A DNA stretch of 64,000 bases from Pseudobacteroides cellulosolvens ATCC 35603 = DSM 2933 (GCF_001262605.1 NZ_LGTC01000001.1:5280001-5344000); one strand, 5' to 3'; shown: positions 34,881-43,865, numbered from the stretch's first letter. The notes: generated from the sequence alone by a model not told the origin. Numbers and translations are program-made.

Positions 34881-36125
34881 TTATTCATCAAATACCCTGT
34901 AAAAATCGTTGTCAAATGAAAGGTCTTTATACCTGCTTCCATTGTTACTAAAGAATATTTTACCGTTTATGGTATCAAAATTTATGTAGCCAGATCTTTC
35001 TTTACTGCTTGAATCAAGATATGTATATTTTGCACTGGAAGACGAACCTATTAAGATCGCGTCAAAATCAAAAGACTCTTTACTCTCAAAATAATCTTCA
35101 TAACCACTTATATATTCTTCTGTATAATTACCTTTAAAATGAGTATCGTCAAGCCTTGCCAGCTCAACTATCCTTTCTCCTATTTTTTCATATTTATTGT
35201 CCCTATGAATAACAATATCATTTTTAAATGTTCCTTCGAATTTTTCAGTGAGGTTACTTACTTCATTTCCCTCATTAGAGGTTTTTTCAATTTTCTTACC
35301 TGCAAGATCAGGTTTTATAACTTTTGTAGAATTTATGTTATGTATCTTTATAGTTATTTCTGCAGTAATATCATGGGCAATTCCATCAAAATCCTTACCT
35401 ACCATTATACATGATGCCGATACATCTTCAATAAGCCCGTTCTTATCTGTGGTTGCACTTCCTTTTACCAGCTTTATGTATACATCATTCTTTAAATGAG
35501 GATATTTTGTGTCTATTCTGTCATATGTTCTGGAGGATATCTCCTGCCTGAATTCAAAAGATGTTAAAGCGTTGATGAGAGCCGGAATTTGACTCTGGCT
35601 GATAAACCCGCTGAATTTTTTAGAACCGTCCGGTTTATTTTCAAAGGTTACACAGTCCTTAAGATTACCAATAAATAAATCAAATATTTTTTCAAGTTCA
35701 TTTGAAAATGGCTGGCCAAAAGGATCTACAGATGCCTTTTTGTAATCTCCGGAATTTTCATATAAATAATATGTATCATTGCTGGTATCATACGATATAG
35801 AGGTATCCTTATCATTGTAATAGTAGAATGACTGTCTTTGGGTATTACCGTTTAGATAAGTGTTGTGCTCCTCATTAGCCGTTTTACTTTGCTTTTTTAT
35901 CTCTTCACTGGACATTATGAGCTTGCTATTATCTTTTATCACAGTACTTGTTGTTATGGTATAACTGCTTAAGTGTTTATCCATACTCTTAAATGTATAT
36001 TTAATGCTATCTTTCAATTGCTGATAGCCTGACTTGCTTGATATATCTGCAAAGGCTGTTGAAACAAAAATTATCAGCCCTATAGAAAAGCAAAAAGCAA
36101 TAAAAAACGTCTTATTCCTACTCAT
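34881..36125 (-). CDS. Secreted protein of unknown function heading an ABC/two-component operon
   Basis: A 414-residue protein with a signal peptide (residues 6-27, TFFIAFCFSIGLIIFVSTAFA). The mature part is rich in Tyr, Ser and charged residues. Two parts can be seen: about 30-270, with strands such as SSYTITTSTVIKDNSKLIM, and a C-terminal beta-rich part (about 290-414: FDAILIGSSSSAKYTYLD). I do not recognise a family. It lies 87 bases upstream of the ABC ATPase on the same strand, the first gene of the set through 31148. It may bind the signal or the substrate extracellularly; that is inference from position only. Confidence 0.7.
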   Translation of the reverse strand: MSRNKTFFIAFCFSIGLIIFVSTAFADISSKSGYQQLKDSIKYTFKSMDKHLSSYTITTSTVIKDNSKLIMSSEEIKKQSKTANEEHNTYLNGNTQRQSFYYYNDKDTSISYDTSNDTYYLYENSGDYKKASVDPFGQPFSNELEKIFDLFIGNLKDCVTFENKPDGSKKFSGFISQSQIPALINALTSFEFRQEISSRTYDRIDTKYPHLKNDVYIKLVKGSATTDKNGLIEDVSASCIMVGKDFDGIAHDITAEITIKIHNINSTKVIKPDLAGKKIEKTSNEGNEVSNLTEKFEGTFKNDIVIHRDNKYEKIGERIVELARLDDTHFKGNYTEEYISGYEDYFESKESFDFDAILIGSSSSAKYTYLDSSSKERSGYINFDTINGKIFFSNNGSRYKDLSFDNDFYRVFDE

Positions 36126-36242
36126 TATACCTCTCCTTAAACCATACTGCGGGTAAAGTCCCCCTAATTCTATTTTATAATATATATATTGAAATCCTAT
36201 AAAGTAATTATAAACAATTTATTAACAATATTAAATATAATT

Positions 36243-36881
36243 TTATTCCATTTCAAGCAGAACTGCTCTCGCAGGGCTTCCATCCGCTCCATCTATATTT
36301 AACGGCAGGCATGAAAAGAAGTACTTCCCTGGTTTTATTCCTTTTAAATATAACCCCTCTATCACCCCTATACCATTTGAAAGAAGGGTGTAATGGGACA
36401 AATAATCTTCTGTAAAATATCCATCTATTGAAAGATAGTCAATGCCGACTGTTTTGACACCTCTTCCAATAAGGAACTCACATGCCGACTTGCCTATATA
36501 GACATAATCCTTTTTAAATTGTTCCGTAAGAGGTATTTCACTGTTGGAGGTTTTAAAGAATACAGCATCTCCTTCCTCTATGTGAAGATCCTTTATATCA
36601 TCTTCAGCTATACACTCACTGACGTTCAATTCAAAAACTCTGACATACCCTATAAACATGGACAAGTCAAGCTTTGATATGTCTTCCATTCCATCGAAAA
36701 AGTGCAGTGGTGCATCAATGTGCGTTCCTGTATGAAGTCCCATATCTATGGATGAAACATTACATGGGTCTCCCCTCCTGATGGATGAATTTAAATGAAT
36801 TTTTATACCGCTATCCCCAGGCCAGACAGCCATTCCAGTTTCTATCTTCCTGCTTATGTCAATAACTCTCTTAATTTTCAT
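36243..36881 (-). CDS. Cyclase-family metal-dependent hydrolase, kynurenine formamidase-like
   Basis: A 212-residue enzyme of the cyclase family (PF04199 type). The metal motif HTGTHIDAPLHF (about residues 51-62) holds the His/Asp ligands typical of KynB-like formamidases. Other conserved points are the N-terminal DISRKIETGMAVWPGD and YLSIDGY plus HYTLLSNGIGVIEGL. In KynB the enzyme hydrolyses N-formylkynurenine; no tryptophan catabolism genes are nearby, so another cyclic amide or ester may be the substrate. The gene stands alone, with its start ATG at 36881. Function within the family is uncertain. Confidence 0.85.
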   Translation of the reverse strand: MKIKRVIDISRKIETGMAVWPGDSGIKIHLNSSIRRGDPCNVSSIDMGLHTGTHIDAPLHFFDGMEDISKLDLSMFIGYVRVFELNVSECIAEDDIKDLHIEEGDAVFFKTSNSEIPLTEQFKKDYVYIGKSACEFLIGRGVKTVGIDYLSIDGYFTEDYLSHYTLLSNGIGVIEGLYLKGIKPGKYFFSCLPLNIDGADGSPARAVLLEME

Positions 36882-37140
36882 AAAAACTCCAATAAAATAA
36901 TAATAATATAAGTATTAAATGTTCCGTTTTATAAGTCTCTTTAGGCCTTAGGTTTTTGCAATAGCCGAGAAAGGATATAACCTTGAAGGATTGTATAGAT
37001 AATTAATGCAGTGCATAGAAAAATTATTCCCCGCTAAAGGCCACTCATGCCTCTAATGGAAAATAATCATTGTAGGAGTTATGATCTATTATATTTACCT
37101 GTATCACTAAGATATTTCACATAACTGCGATTGGTAATAA

Positions 37141-37398
37141 TCATTCAAGCATTATTTCAAATCTATCAAAATTAACTTTCTCTACAAATTGTTCGTTTGT
37201 AAAAAAGGTCCTTCTAAAATAAGCAAACTCCTTTGTGTTCTTCTCAAGCCATATAGGAACCGGTATACCGATTTCCCTACATAAATCTATAAAACACTTC
37301 TCAAGTCTCTCCCTAAATTGCATAGTCAAATCTTCTTGTACAACAAAGGACTCCCTGAGAATTTTTGTATCCCTGATTATTTTACCATATAATTTCAA
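37141..37398 (-). CDS. Small conserved-type hypothetical protein (85 aa)
   Basis: An 85-residue cytoplasmic protein that starts at TTG 37398, with GAGG 9 bases upstream. It is charged and mostly helical, with a Pro-rich turn (GIPVPIWL) in the middle. No domain is recognised. The regular codon use, good ribosome binding site and clean stop argue that it is real. It follows the small Cys-rich gene on the same strand by 47 bases. Confidence 0.6.
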   Translation of the reverse strand: MKLYGKIIRDTKILRESFVVQEDLTMQFRERLEKCFIDLCREIGIPVPIWLEKNTKEFAYFRRTFFTNEQFVEKVNFDRFEIMLE

Positions 37399-37445
37399 GC
37401 CTTACATCCTCTCAATTTAGGTATAAGCAAATACGGTCTAAAATA

Positions 37446-37649
37446 TCACTTTTCGGATGCCTCTTTCGAAAAATAAATATACACACCACACATAATATTG
37501 CATTTGCCATCTAGACCTTCGCAGTATTCATAAGGTATTTTTCCAACCTGTTCATCTCTTTCGATAATACATTTTTGTAAATTGCAGTAACCCATACAAC
37601 CCCGTAAACGTTTTAAAAAAGTAGCTTTTTTGTAATATGAGCAGTACAC
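37446..37649 (-). CDS. Small cysteine-rich protein (67 aa)
   Basis: A 67-residue protein with seven cysteines (YCSYY, GCMGYCNLQKC, YCEGLDGKCNIMCG), mostly in spacings that could bind a metal. GTG 37649 is preceded by GGGAGG at 7 bases, a strong site. No family is recognised. It is probably co-transcribed with the 85-residue gene downstream. Confidence 0.6.
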   Translation of the reverse strand: MYCSYYKKATFLKRLRGCMGYCNLQKCIIERDEQVGKIPYEYCEGLDGKCNIMCGVYIYFSKEASEK

Positions 37650-38200
37650 TTATAAGCCTCCCCTGCTTATTTTGCGTAATTAACTCTAAATACGTCCCCT
37701 ACTAAAGCTAATTATTGAAATAAAACAACTGTATGCCATACTGCATATAGCTGTATAAACGATTTAGAAATTATAACAAATTTCAGTTAAATAATTACTG
37801 TATAAAGAATACATTGTATTGTATAATTAAATAATACTATAAATATAAAATAATGGGAAGACATATTTTTAAAATATCAAGTTTTTTAAATACCAAAATG
37901 TAAAGTTATATATAAGTTCCCTTGGAATTTACCTTTTTCGGTGATCCCGCTCAGCTCGTATAACCAGTATTACAGTTCGGTATCTATAAATATCTATAGC
38001 AAAAAATAAAAATTGCTATTGTCATTTTACAAAATATTATATAATATTAATTGCAAGAATTATCTTACAACTAGCAAATTATTTTCTCTTATGCTTGACT
38101 CAAAATGTACAGCTAAACCGCTCGCTATTATACTCAGCTTAATTTAACATTAATATACATACAATATATTTCCTTATAAATTTAAAGAAGGTATAAGCAT
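37650..38200. other. Long intergenic region upstream of the sigma/anti-sigma fusion
   Basis: 551 bases with no ORF, riboswitch or repeat that I recognise. Most is AT-rich; a GC-richer patch (about 37940-37980, with GATCCCGCTCAGCTCG) stands out. I looked for SigI-type -35/-10 pairs and found none with correct spacing. A ribosome binding site AAGAAGG precedes the ATG at 38201. Confidence 0.5.
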
Positions 38201-39838
38201 ATGGAATCTATTTACAATATTCTTAAAGAAGTTAAAAATGGTTCTCCTGAGCTGAGACAAAATTTTATTGAAAACAATAAGGACTTTATAATTAGAGTTG
38301 TAGGCAATGCTTTTGGCAAATCTGCAATTGTAAAAAACAGTGACGAATTCAATCTGGGGATATCAGCATTCAATTACTCCATTGATAATTTCAATATCGA
38401 AGCCCATGGCGATTTCTTTGAGTATGCCGAAAAGAATATTAAGAAATGGGCAAGAGATATGCTCATTAGAAATGCACAAGGCACTTCACAAAACAACTTT
38501 AGTTATAATGAAAGTTGTTATGACAAAAACTGTGAATTAAGCGAAGAACTCTCCATATTCAAAAATGCCCTTTGGAAATATGGAATAACCATGAAGGATT
38601 TAATAAGTTCTACACCTAAAAGCTCCTATTTAATTATGCGTGCAGTTAGATTGGCAAAGGACTTGTCAAAATCAAATGAATTCACCAGAAATTTGGTGTA
38701 TTCAAGTAAAATTGAACTTAGTTATGTTGAAAAGGACAATACAGATAGAAAAATATTAAAACAAAATTACAAGTATATAGTAGCCTTATGTCTAATTATG
38801 AAAAGCAAGCTTGAAGTTACTAAAGGCTATATTAAAAATGTGGATTTGAGTTGGAACTTATCTGAATATGCGGGAGTAGTGCTGGAGATTAAAGGAAACA
38901 AAGCTATTATTATGACAGAGGACTGCAGATTTCTTTGCATCAAAAAACCATTTAACACAAGCATCGGCAATGAAGTAAACTATAAGAATTATTATACTCC
39001 CAAAAGCAAATTTTCGCACATCAAAAATAAAGCTTTAGCAGGATGTTTGGCAGCTGCAGCATTGTTTATGATCCTCGTCTTTATTATGTTTATCCAAAGC
39101 AGTGATAAAAAACAAAATATGGTTTTATCCGAAAACAGTTCAAGATCTGATTCCAGCTTGGATAATAATGACAATAACCAGCCTAAAGATATAAGTGACG
39201 AAAGCAGCAATTCATTATTGGCAGACTCAAGCTCCGGCACCGCAACATCATCTAAATCGGTTGGAAATGCTAAAAATGATAATTCTAAAAGCAATAAAAA
39301 AAGTAAAGCATCAACACCCAAACCAATTGATAAAATGTCTTTGCCCGCAGTCAATAGCCCTGGTGTCAAAAAGACTCCCGGCAATGCAAAGGATTATCCT
39401 ACTAAAGGAATAAAGCCAGGGGCAAATAAATCTTCCCCAACAAAATCTACCGCTTCAACAAAGCCTACCAATTCTCCGGATAAATTAAGCATCGCTAGTC
39501 CGCCACACACCGAGCAATCAGATCATATAACAGTGATCAGAGCTACAGGAGAACCAGGAAATGTAACAATAAGCAGTGATAAACACACTGTAAAAGTTGG
39601 AGAAGACTTTACCATAATCTCAATAATGACAGGCGGTAATAACGGCACCGAGTGGCTTCTATTGGAAAACGGCAAAGTTATATCTACTTTGAAAAGAGTT
39701 GACAACACCCCTGATTCACAAACCGTAATGCGGATTATAACAGCAGAAAAAACCGGTACTTATACATATAGATGTGCATTTGTTAATTCATTCGGAAGGA
39801 CTGAAAGTCCTTCAATCGAAGTTATTGTATCAAATTAA
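38201..39838 (+). CDS. Fused SigI-like sigma factor / RsgI-type membrane anti-sigma protein
   Basis: A single 545-residue ORF joins two normally separate proteins. Residues 1-212 read as SigI: DEFNLGISAFNYSIDNF, then FFEYAEKNIKKWARDMLI, then the SigI C-terminal pattern ALWKYGITMKDLISSTPK with DRKILKQNYKYIVALCLI. Residues 221-262 are an RsgI N-terminal domain (YAGVVLEIKGNKAIIMTEDC, then RFLCIKK). A membrane span (279-298), a long S/N/P/K-rich outer linker (299-445) and an Ig-like domain (446-545, GTYTYRCAFVNSFGRTES) follow. SigI/RsgI pairs sense polysaccharide in cellulolytic clostridia. No Asn-Pro self-cleavage site is visible outside the membrane, so release of the sigma part is unexplained. 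Confidence 0.85.
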   Translation: MESIYNILKEVKNGSPELRQNFIENNKDFIIRVVGNAFGKSAIVKNSDEFNLGISAFNYSIDNFNIEAHGDFFEYAEKNIKKWARDMLIRNAQGTSQNNFSYNESCYDKNCELSEELSIFKNALWKYGITMKDLISSTPKSSYLIMRAVRLAKDLSKSNEFTRNLVYSSKIELSYVEKDNTDRKILKQNYKYIVALCLIMKSKLEVTKGYIKNVDLSWNLSEYAGVVLEIKGNKAIIMTEDCRFLCIKKPFNTSIGNEVNYKNYYTPKSKFSHIKNKALAGCLAAAALFMILVFIMFIQSSDKKQNMVLSENSSRSDSSLDNNDNNQPKDISDESSNSLLADSSSGTATSSKSVGNAKNDNSKSNKKSKASTPKPIDKMSLPAVNSPGVKKTPGNAKDYPTKGIKPGANKSSPTKSTASTKPTNSPDKLSIASPPHTEQSDHITVIRATGEPGNVTISSDKHTVKVGEDFTIISIMTGGNNGTEWLLLENGKVISTLKRVDNTPDSQTVMRIITAEKTGTYTYRCAFVNSFGRTESPSIEVIVSN

Positions 39839-39841
39839 ACA

Positions 39842-39870
39842 TAATACGCCATAATTTCCCACACATTCAA
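39842..39870. repeat. R1 dispersed repeat, half copy 3
   Basis: TAATACGCCATAATTTCCCA then ACATTCAAAA matches the right half of R1 plus the flank seen at 19512-19520. The left arm is missing. It again lies between convergent genes. Confidence 0.6.
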
Positions 39871-39907
39871 AAATCAACGGATGGCTATATGTAGATATCC
39901 ATCCGTT
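39868..39907 (-). terminator. Terminator of the ilv-leu operon
   Basis: AACGGATGG and CCATCCGTT pair perfectly around a 14-base loop; on the minus strand GATTTTTG follows. It lies 16 bases past the leuA stop. Confidence 0.75.
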
Positions 39908-39922
39908 AGCTATTATACTTGA

Positions 39923-41455
39923 TTATTGATTAATAATACTGTCCCCAAGCTCACTGATCACTCTATTGACTGCATTAAGATATGCTTTTATACTTGCTTC
40001 AACAATGTCAGTACTTACACCCCTGCCAATAAAGAACCTATCATTCTTTAATACCTTTACAGTAACTTCTCCAAGGGCATCTTTTCCTTCAGTAACAGCC
40101 TTCAAGGAATACTCCTCCAATTCCATACTGAATCCTATAAGCCTATCCATTGCATTAAACGCTGCATCTACAGGACCATCACCTGTAGCTGCTTCAGTTA
40201 TTATATTACCATTTCTTTTAAGGCTTATGACAGAGTTGGCTATAACCTTATTTCCACTGCTGATCTGGAAGCTTTCCAATTCAAATACTTCCGGAATATC
40301 CGATACTTTATCCTTAACCAGAGCTTCTATATCTCTGTCAGTAACTTCCTTCTTCTTATCTGCAAGGCTCTTAAACTGCTCAAAAGCCTTTTGGACTTCG
40401 TCAGGACCTAAATTATAACCCAGCTCCTTAAGCCTTTCTTCAAATGCGTGACGCCCTGAAAGCTTACCTAGCACCATACGGTTTTGAGTGAGCCCGATTG
40501 ATTCAGGTGTCATAATCTCATATGTGCTTTTTTCCGATAATACCCCATGCTGGTGTATTCCTGATTCATGGGCAAATGCATTGGCTCCTACAATCGCCTT
40601 ATTTGGCTGCACATTTATACCTGTCATACTGCTGACCAGCTTACTTGTTCTATAAATCTGAATAGTATCAATTCTGTGTTCGAAGCTATTATAATAGTCC
40701 TTCCTGGTATTAATTCCCATTATAATCTCTTCCATCGATGCATTGCCGGCCCTCTCCCCTAGCCCGTTAACAGTACATTCGAGCTGAGTAGCACCATTTA
40801 CCATAGCCGCAAGAGAATTGGCAACCGCAAGGCCTAAATCATTATGACAGTGAACGCTTATATCAACCTTATCTATATTAGAAACATTATTTTTTATACC
40901 TTTAATCAAATTCCCAAACTCTTCAGGAGTGGAATATCCTACTGTATCTGGAATATTTACTACAGTTGCACCGGCATTTATTACACCTTCAATAATCCTG
41001 TAAAGGAAATCCACTCTGGTTCTGCTTGCATCTTCTGCAGAAAATTCTATATCCTTACAGTATTTTTTTGCGTATTTAACCATTTCTACAGCTCTTGCAA
41101 AAACTTCTTCTTCCGTCATTTTAAGCTTATATTTCATGTGTATGTCAGAGGTTGCAAGAAACGTGTGAATTCTAGGATTAGCAGCATATTGAACCGCCTC
41201 CCATGCCCTGTCTATGTCTTTTTCTACAGCACGGCAAAGGCTGGCAACAGTTGAATTCTTAATGCTTTGGGCAACGGCTTTTACAGCCTCAAAATCACCT
41301 GGTGATGCAATTGCAAAGCCTGCTTCAATTACATCTACGCCCAACTTCTCCAATTGTTTAGCTATCTCCAATTTCTCATGTATATTTAAATTAACACCTG
41401 GGGTCTGTTCTCCATCTCTCAAAGTGGTATCAAATATTTTTATGCGGGTAGCCAT
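39923..41455 (-). CDS. leuA: 2-isopropylmalate synthase
   Basis: A 510-residue cytoplasmic enzyme that condenses acetyl-CoA with 2-oxoisovalerate, the first step of leucine synthesis. The catalytic barrel starts with FDTTLRDGEQTPGVNLN, and the metal motif SVHCHNDLGLAVANSLA and NGLGERAGN are intact. The C-terminal regulatory domain (about 385-510) has SGNKVIANSVISLKRNG and TEGKDALGEVTVKV, so leucine feedback control is likely. ATG 41455 is chosen for the AAGGAGG site just upstream; 41473 would lie inside that site. It is the last gene behind ilvN and ilvC. Confidence 0.95.
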   Translation of the reverse strand: MATRIKIFDTTLRDGEQTPGVNLNIHEKLEIAKQLEKLGVDVIEAGFAIASPGDFEAVKAVAQSIKNSTVASLCRAVEKDIDRAWEAVQYAANPRIHTFLATSDIHMKYKLKMTEEEVFARAVEMVKYAKKYCKDIEFSAEDASRTRVDFLYRIIEGVINAGATVVNIPDTVGYSTPEEFGNLIKGIKNNVSNIDKVDISVHCHNDLGLAVANSLAAMVNGATQLECTVNGLGERAGNASMEEIIMGINTRKDYYNSFEHRIDTIQIYRTSKLVSSMTGINVQPNKAIVGANAFAHESGIHQHGVLSEKSTYEIMTPESIGLTQNRMVLGKLSGRHAFEERLKELGYNLGPDEVQKAFEQFKSLADKKKEVTDRDIEALVKDKVSDIPEVFELESFQISSGNKVIANSVISLKRNGNIITEAATGDGPVDAAFNAMDRLIGFSMELEEYSLKAVTEGKDALGEVTVKVLKNDRFFIGRGVSTDIVEASIKAYLNAVNRVISELGDSIINQ

Positions 41456-41659
41456 ACTGCCCCCTCCTTTCAATCAATCTCATATTCATAAATATCTTAT
41501 TAAATAATTAAATGTAAAAGAATAGTTATTTATAATTGTTAAAACCGGTTAATCTTTGCATTTGTCTGTCGCAAATCCCATTAAAGCACTCGTTATTTGC
41601 TCCGCCAAATGCTAGATTAACGTCGATTTTAACTATATACTAGCTTGTTATCTCTTTTA

Positions 41660-42655
41660 TTATTTCTTTAGCCAGCTCATCATTTTTCTAAGTTCTGCTC
41701 CAACTTTTTCTAATTGGTGTTCTGATTCATTCCTTCTTATTGCAAGTAATTCAGCTCTTCCACCTGCTTTATTCTCTGCAATCCACTTGGAAGCAAATGT
41801 TCCGTTCTGGATTTCAGTAAGTACCTTTTTCATTTCTTTTCTAGTTTCATCAGTAATGATTCTCTTACCTATCATGTAATCTCCATATTCAGCTGTATCA
41901 CTGATGGAGTATCTCATGAATGAAAAACCTCCTTGATTGATAAGGTCTACAATCAGCTTCATTTCGTGGATACACTCGAAGTATGCTATTTCAGGCTGAT
42001 ATCCCGCTGCTACCAAAGTTTCGAAACCAGCTTTCATAAGCTCGGTAACACCGCCGCAAAGAACTGCCTGTTCGCCAAATAAATCAGTTTCTGTTTCTTC
42101 TCTGAATGTAGTTTCCAATATACCTGCCCTGCCTGCACCTATACCTGATGCATATGCAAGTGCATAATCCTTTGCCTTACCTGATGCATCCTGATGAACA
42201 GCTATTATTGAAGGAACGCCTCTTCCATCCTGGTACTGGTATCTTACAGTGTGCCCTGGTCCCTTTGGAGCAACCATAATAACATCCACAAAACTAGGTG
42301 GTACTATCTGGTTGAAAATGATGTTGAAACCGTGTGCAAACATCAAAACATCGCCTTCTTTAAGGTTTGCTTTAATGCTTTCTTCATAAACTGTTGACTG
42401 AATCTGGTCAGGAACAAGTATCATAATTACATCAGCAGCTTTTGCAGCTTCAGCAGTATTCATTACCTTTAAACCGTCATCTATAACCTGCTGTCTTCTC
42501 TGTGATCCTTCTGCCAAACCTACAACTACATTTACACCACTATCCTGTAAGTTCTGTGCATGTGCATGCCCCTGACTTCCGTAACCTATTATTGCTACAG
42601 TCTTTCCTTTCAATAAACCTAAGTTGCAATCACTATCATAATACATTTTTGCCAT
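41660..42655 (-). CDS. ilvC: Ketol-acid reductoisomerase
   Basis: This 331-residue class I enzyme converts acetolactate to dihydroxyisovalerate, and the acetohydroxybutyrate analogue, using NADPH and Mg2+. The Rossmann motif VAIIGYGSQGHAHAQNL is at about 16-32, and VAPKGPGHTVR is at about 133-143. The metal-binding carboxylates lie in EETETDLFGEQAVLCGG, and FECIHEMKLIVDLI carries the second acidic pair. ATG 42655 lies 6 bases after the ilvN stop, so the two are co-translated. Confidence 0.97.
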   Translation of the reverse strand: MAKMYYDSDCNLGLLKGKTVAIIGYGSQGHAHAQNLQDSGVNVVVGLAEGSQRRQQVIDDGLKVMNTAEAAKAADVIMILVPDQIQSTVYEESIKANLKEGDVLMFAHGFNIIFNQIVPPSFVDVIMVAPKGPGHTVRYQYQDGRGVPSIIAVHQDASGKAKDYALAYASGIGAGRAGILETTFREETETDLFGEQAVLCGGVTELMKAGFETLVAAGYQPEIAYFECIHEMKLIVDLINQGGFSFMRYSISDTAEYGDYMIGKRIITDETRKEMKKVLTEIQNGTFASKWIAENKAGGRAELLAIRRNESEHQLEKVGAELRKMMSWLKK

Positions 42656-42661
42656 AGATTA

Positions 42662-43171
42662 TCACTCCTCATTATAATTTACTTTTATATATTTGTTACC
42701 TCTTTCAATAGCTATAGTACCAGTTCTGACAATCTCTACGATACCATACTGCTTAAGCATATCCTCGAGAGCACTCACCTTATCCGAACTTCCTGATGCT
42801 TCTATTGTAAGAGTAGTTTTTGAAACATCGACTATCTTTGCCCTAAATATCTCAACAATCTGAATAATCTCAGCTCGTGTTTGGGTTGTTGCAGTAACCT
42901 TAATGAGTGCAAGCTCTCTGCTGACAGAATCAGACTTTTCCAATCGCTTTATTTTAAGCACATCAATAAGCTTATTAAGTTGCTTTGTCACCTGATCAAC
43001 TGTATAATCGTCCCCATCAACAACTATAGTTATTCTTGAAATCTCAGGATCTTCAGTAACCCCTACTGCTAAACTGTCTATATTAAAACCCCTTCTACTG
43101 AACAATCCAGATACTCTTGAAAGCACACCTGCATGATTTTGAACCAGTACGGACAATAAGTGTTTTGCCAT
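42662..43171 (-). CDS. ilvN: Acetolactate synthase small (regulatory) subunit
   Basis: A 169-residue protein with an N-terminal ACT domain (about 4-77: LLSVLVQNHAGVLSRVSGLF, then RRGFNIDSL). A C-terminal ALS_ss domain follows (about 85-160: REIALIKV-like RELALIKV, RAEIIQIVEIFRAKIVDVS). It binds valine and activates or inhibits the large subunit IlvB. No ilvB gene precedes it here: a T-box leader and an R2 element lie directly upstream. The catalytic subunit must therefore be encoded elsewhere, or has been lost from this operon. Confidence 0.95.
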   Translation of the reverse strand: MAKHLLSVLVQNHAGVLSRVSGLFSRRGFNIDSLAVGVTEDPEISRITIVVDGDDYTVDQVTKQLNKLIDVLKIKRLEKSDSVSRELALIKVTATTQTRAEIIQIVEIFRAKIVDVSKTTLTIEASGSSDKVSALEDMLKQYGIVEIVRTGTIAIERGNKYIKVNYNEE

Positions 43172-43194
43172 ATTTACTCACTCCTTTCAGCACT

Positions 43195-43298
43195 TAACCA
43201 TGATCAAAAAATAACTTCAGCTATAAGTTCCACCATGTGTTGACTTAACTCGTCAACACCCGCGTAGAAAGCGGAAGTAATTTTTCAATCATACCTTA
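43195..43298. repeat. R2 dispersed element, copy B, inside the ilv leader
   Basis: It has the same end motifs and central TTGAC-TTAACT-CGTCAA as copy A, with the conserved GCGTAGAAAGCGGAAGTAAT block. It occupies the space between the T-box terminator and ilvN and would be transcribed as part of that mRNA. Confidence 0.8.
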
Positions 43299-43299
43299 G

Positions 43300-43592
43300 G
43301 ACAATAAAAAACCTTTCACCCCTGCAGTCATGCAGGGACGAAAGGTCTAAACTCTTACGTGGTACCACCCTAATTCGATATGCCGCAACATTAAGACATA
43401 TCCTTAGTGAGTATTATCAAATACTCTGACTATAACGTGGTCAACGTTGCATCTTACTTAAGATTTCAGTAGCAATACTCTGGACCGAGCTATACATACA
43501 CCTCATGTATCGGTTCACACCAACCACCGACTCTCTTTTACAATCAAATGTATCTTGTATCCTTCATCGCAATTAATTGATTTAAGATTTTG
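43300..43592 (-). promoter_or_regulatory. T-box leader, probably isoleucine-specific
   Basis: On the minus strand a Stem I region (AGAGAGTCGGTGGTTGG, then GTGTGAACC) precedes CTGAA-ATC-TTAAGTAAG, where ATC is the likely specifier codon (Ile). Further on is the T-box bulge AGGGTGGTACCACG (near 43360). A terminator follows: ACCTTTCGTCCCTGC pairs with GCAGGGGTGAAAGGT, then a T run ending near 43307. Uncharged tRNA-Ile should favour the antiterminator and turn on ilvN-ilvC-leuA. Confidence 0.9.
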
Positions 43593-43598
43593 TAGTAT

Positions 43599-43627
43599 AT
43601 CATATCAGATAAAATTGGCAATGTCAA
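43599..43627 (-). promoter_or_regulatory. SigA promoter of the T-box/ilv operon
   Basis: On the minus strand, TTGACA (43627-43622) and TATGAT (43604-43599) are separated by 17 bp. The T-box starts a few bases downstream. Confidence 0.8.
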
Positions 43628-43664
43628 TAACTTATTGAAAATTCTGAAAACCCAAGTGATTTTT

Positions 43665-43865
43665 TCAACCTTCATCAATACCAAAAATATTTATCATGGG
43701 ATTTCGGTCTATGCCCTTATGAAAGTTTTGCTCTTTTAATACATTGAAGTGTCCACAGTTTTCACAGAGATAATTTAACCCCTCCTTCTTTGAAATCTTT
43801 GACATTGGTAATTCAATTACCACAGATTCGCAATTGTAACACTTTAATTTCAAATTTACATTCAT
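43665..43865 (-). CDS. Small zinc-ribbon protein (66 aa)
   Basis: A 66-residue protein that starts at ATG 43865 behind GAGGTG. It has two Cys pairs, KCYNCES and LCENCGH, spaced about 24 residues apart, the geometry of a zinc ribbon. The rest is short and without known motif. It stands alone, divergent from the exonuclease gene and upstream of the ilv promoter. Function unknown. Confidence 0.7.
   Translation of the reverse strand: MNVNLKLKCYNCESVVIELPMSKISKKEGLNYLCENCGHFNVLKEQNFHKGIDRNPMINIFGIDEG

Noticed and set aside
37940..37970. SigI-type promoter (CCC then CGTA) before the sigma/anti-sigma fusion
   Set aside because: The spacing between the CCC and CGTA words is only about 8 bases, too short for such a promoter.
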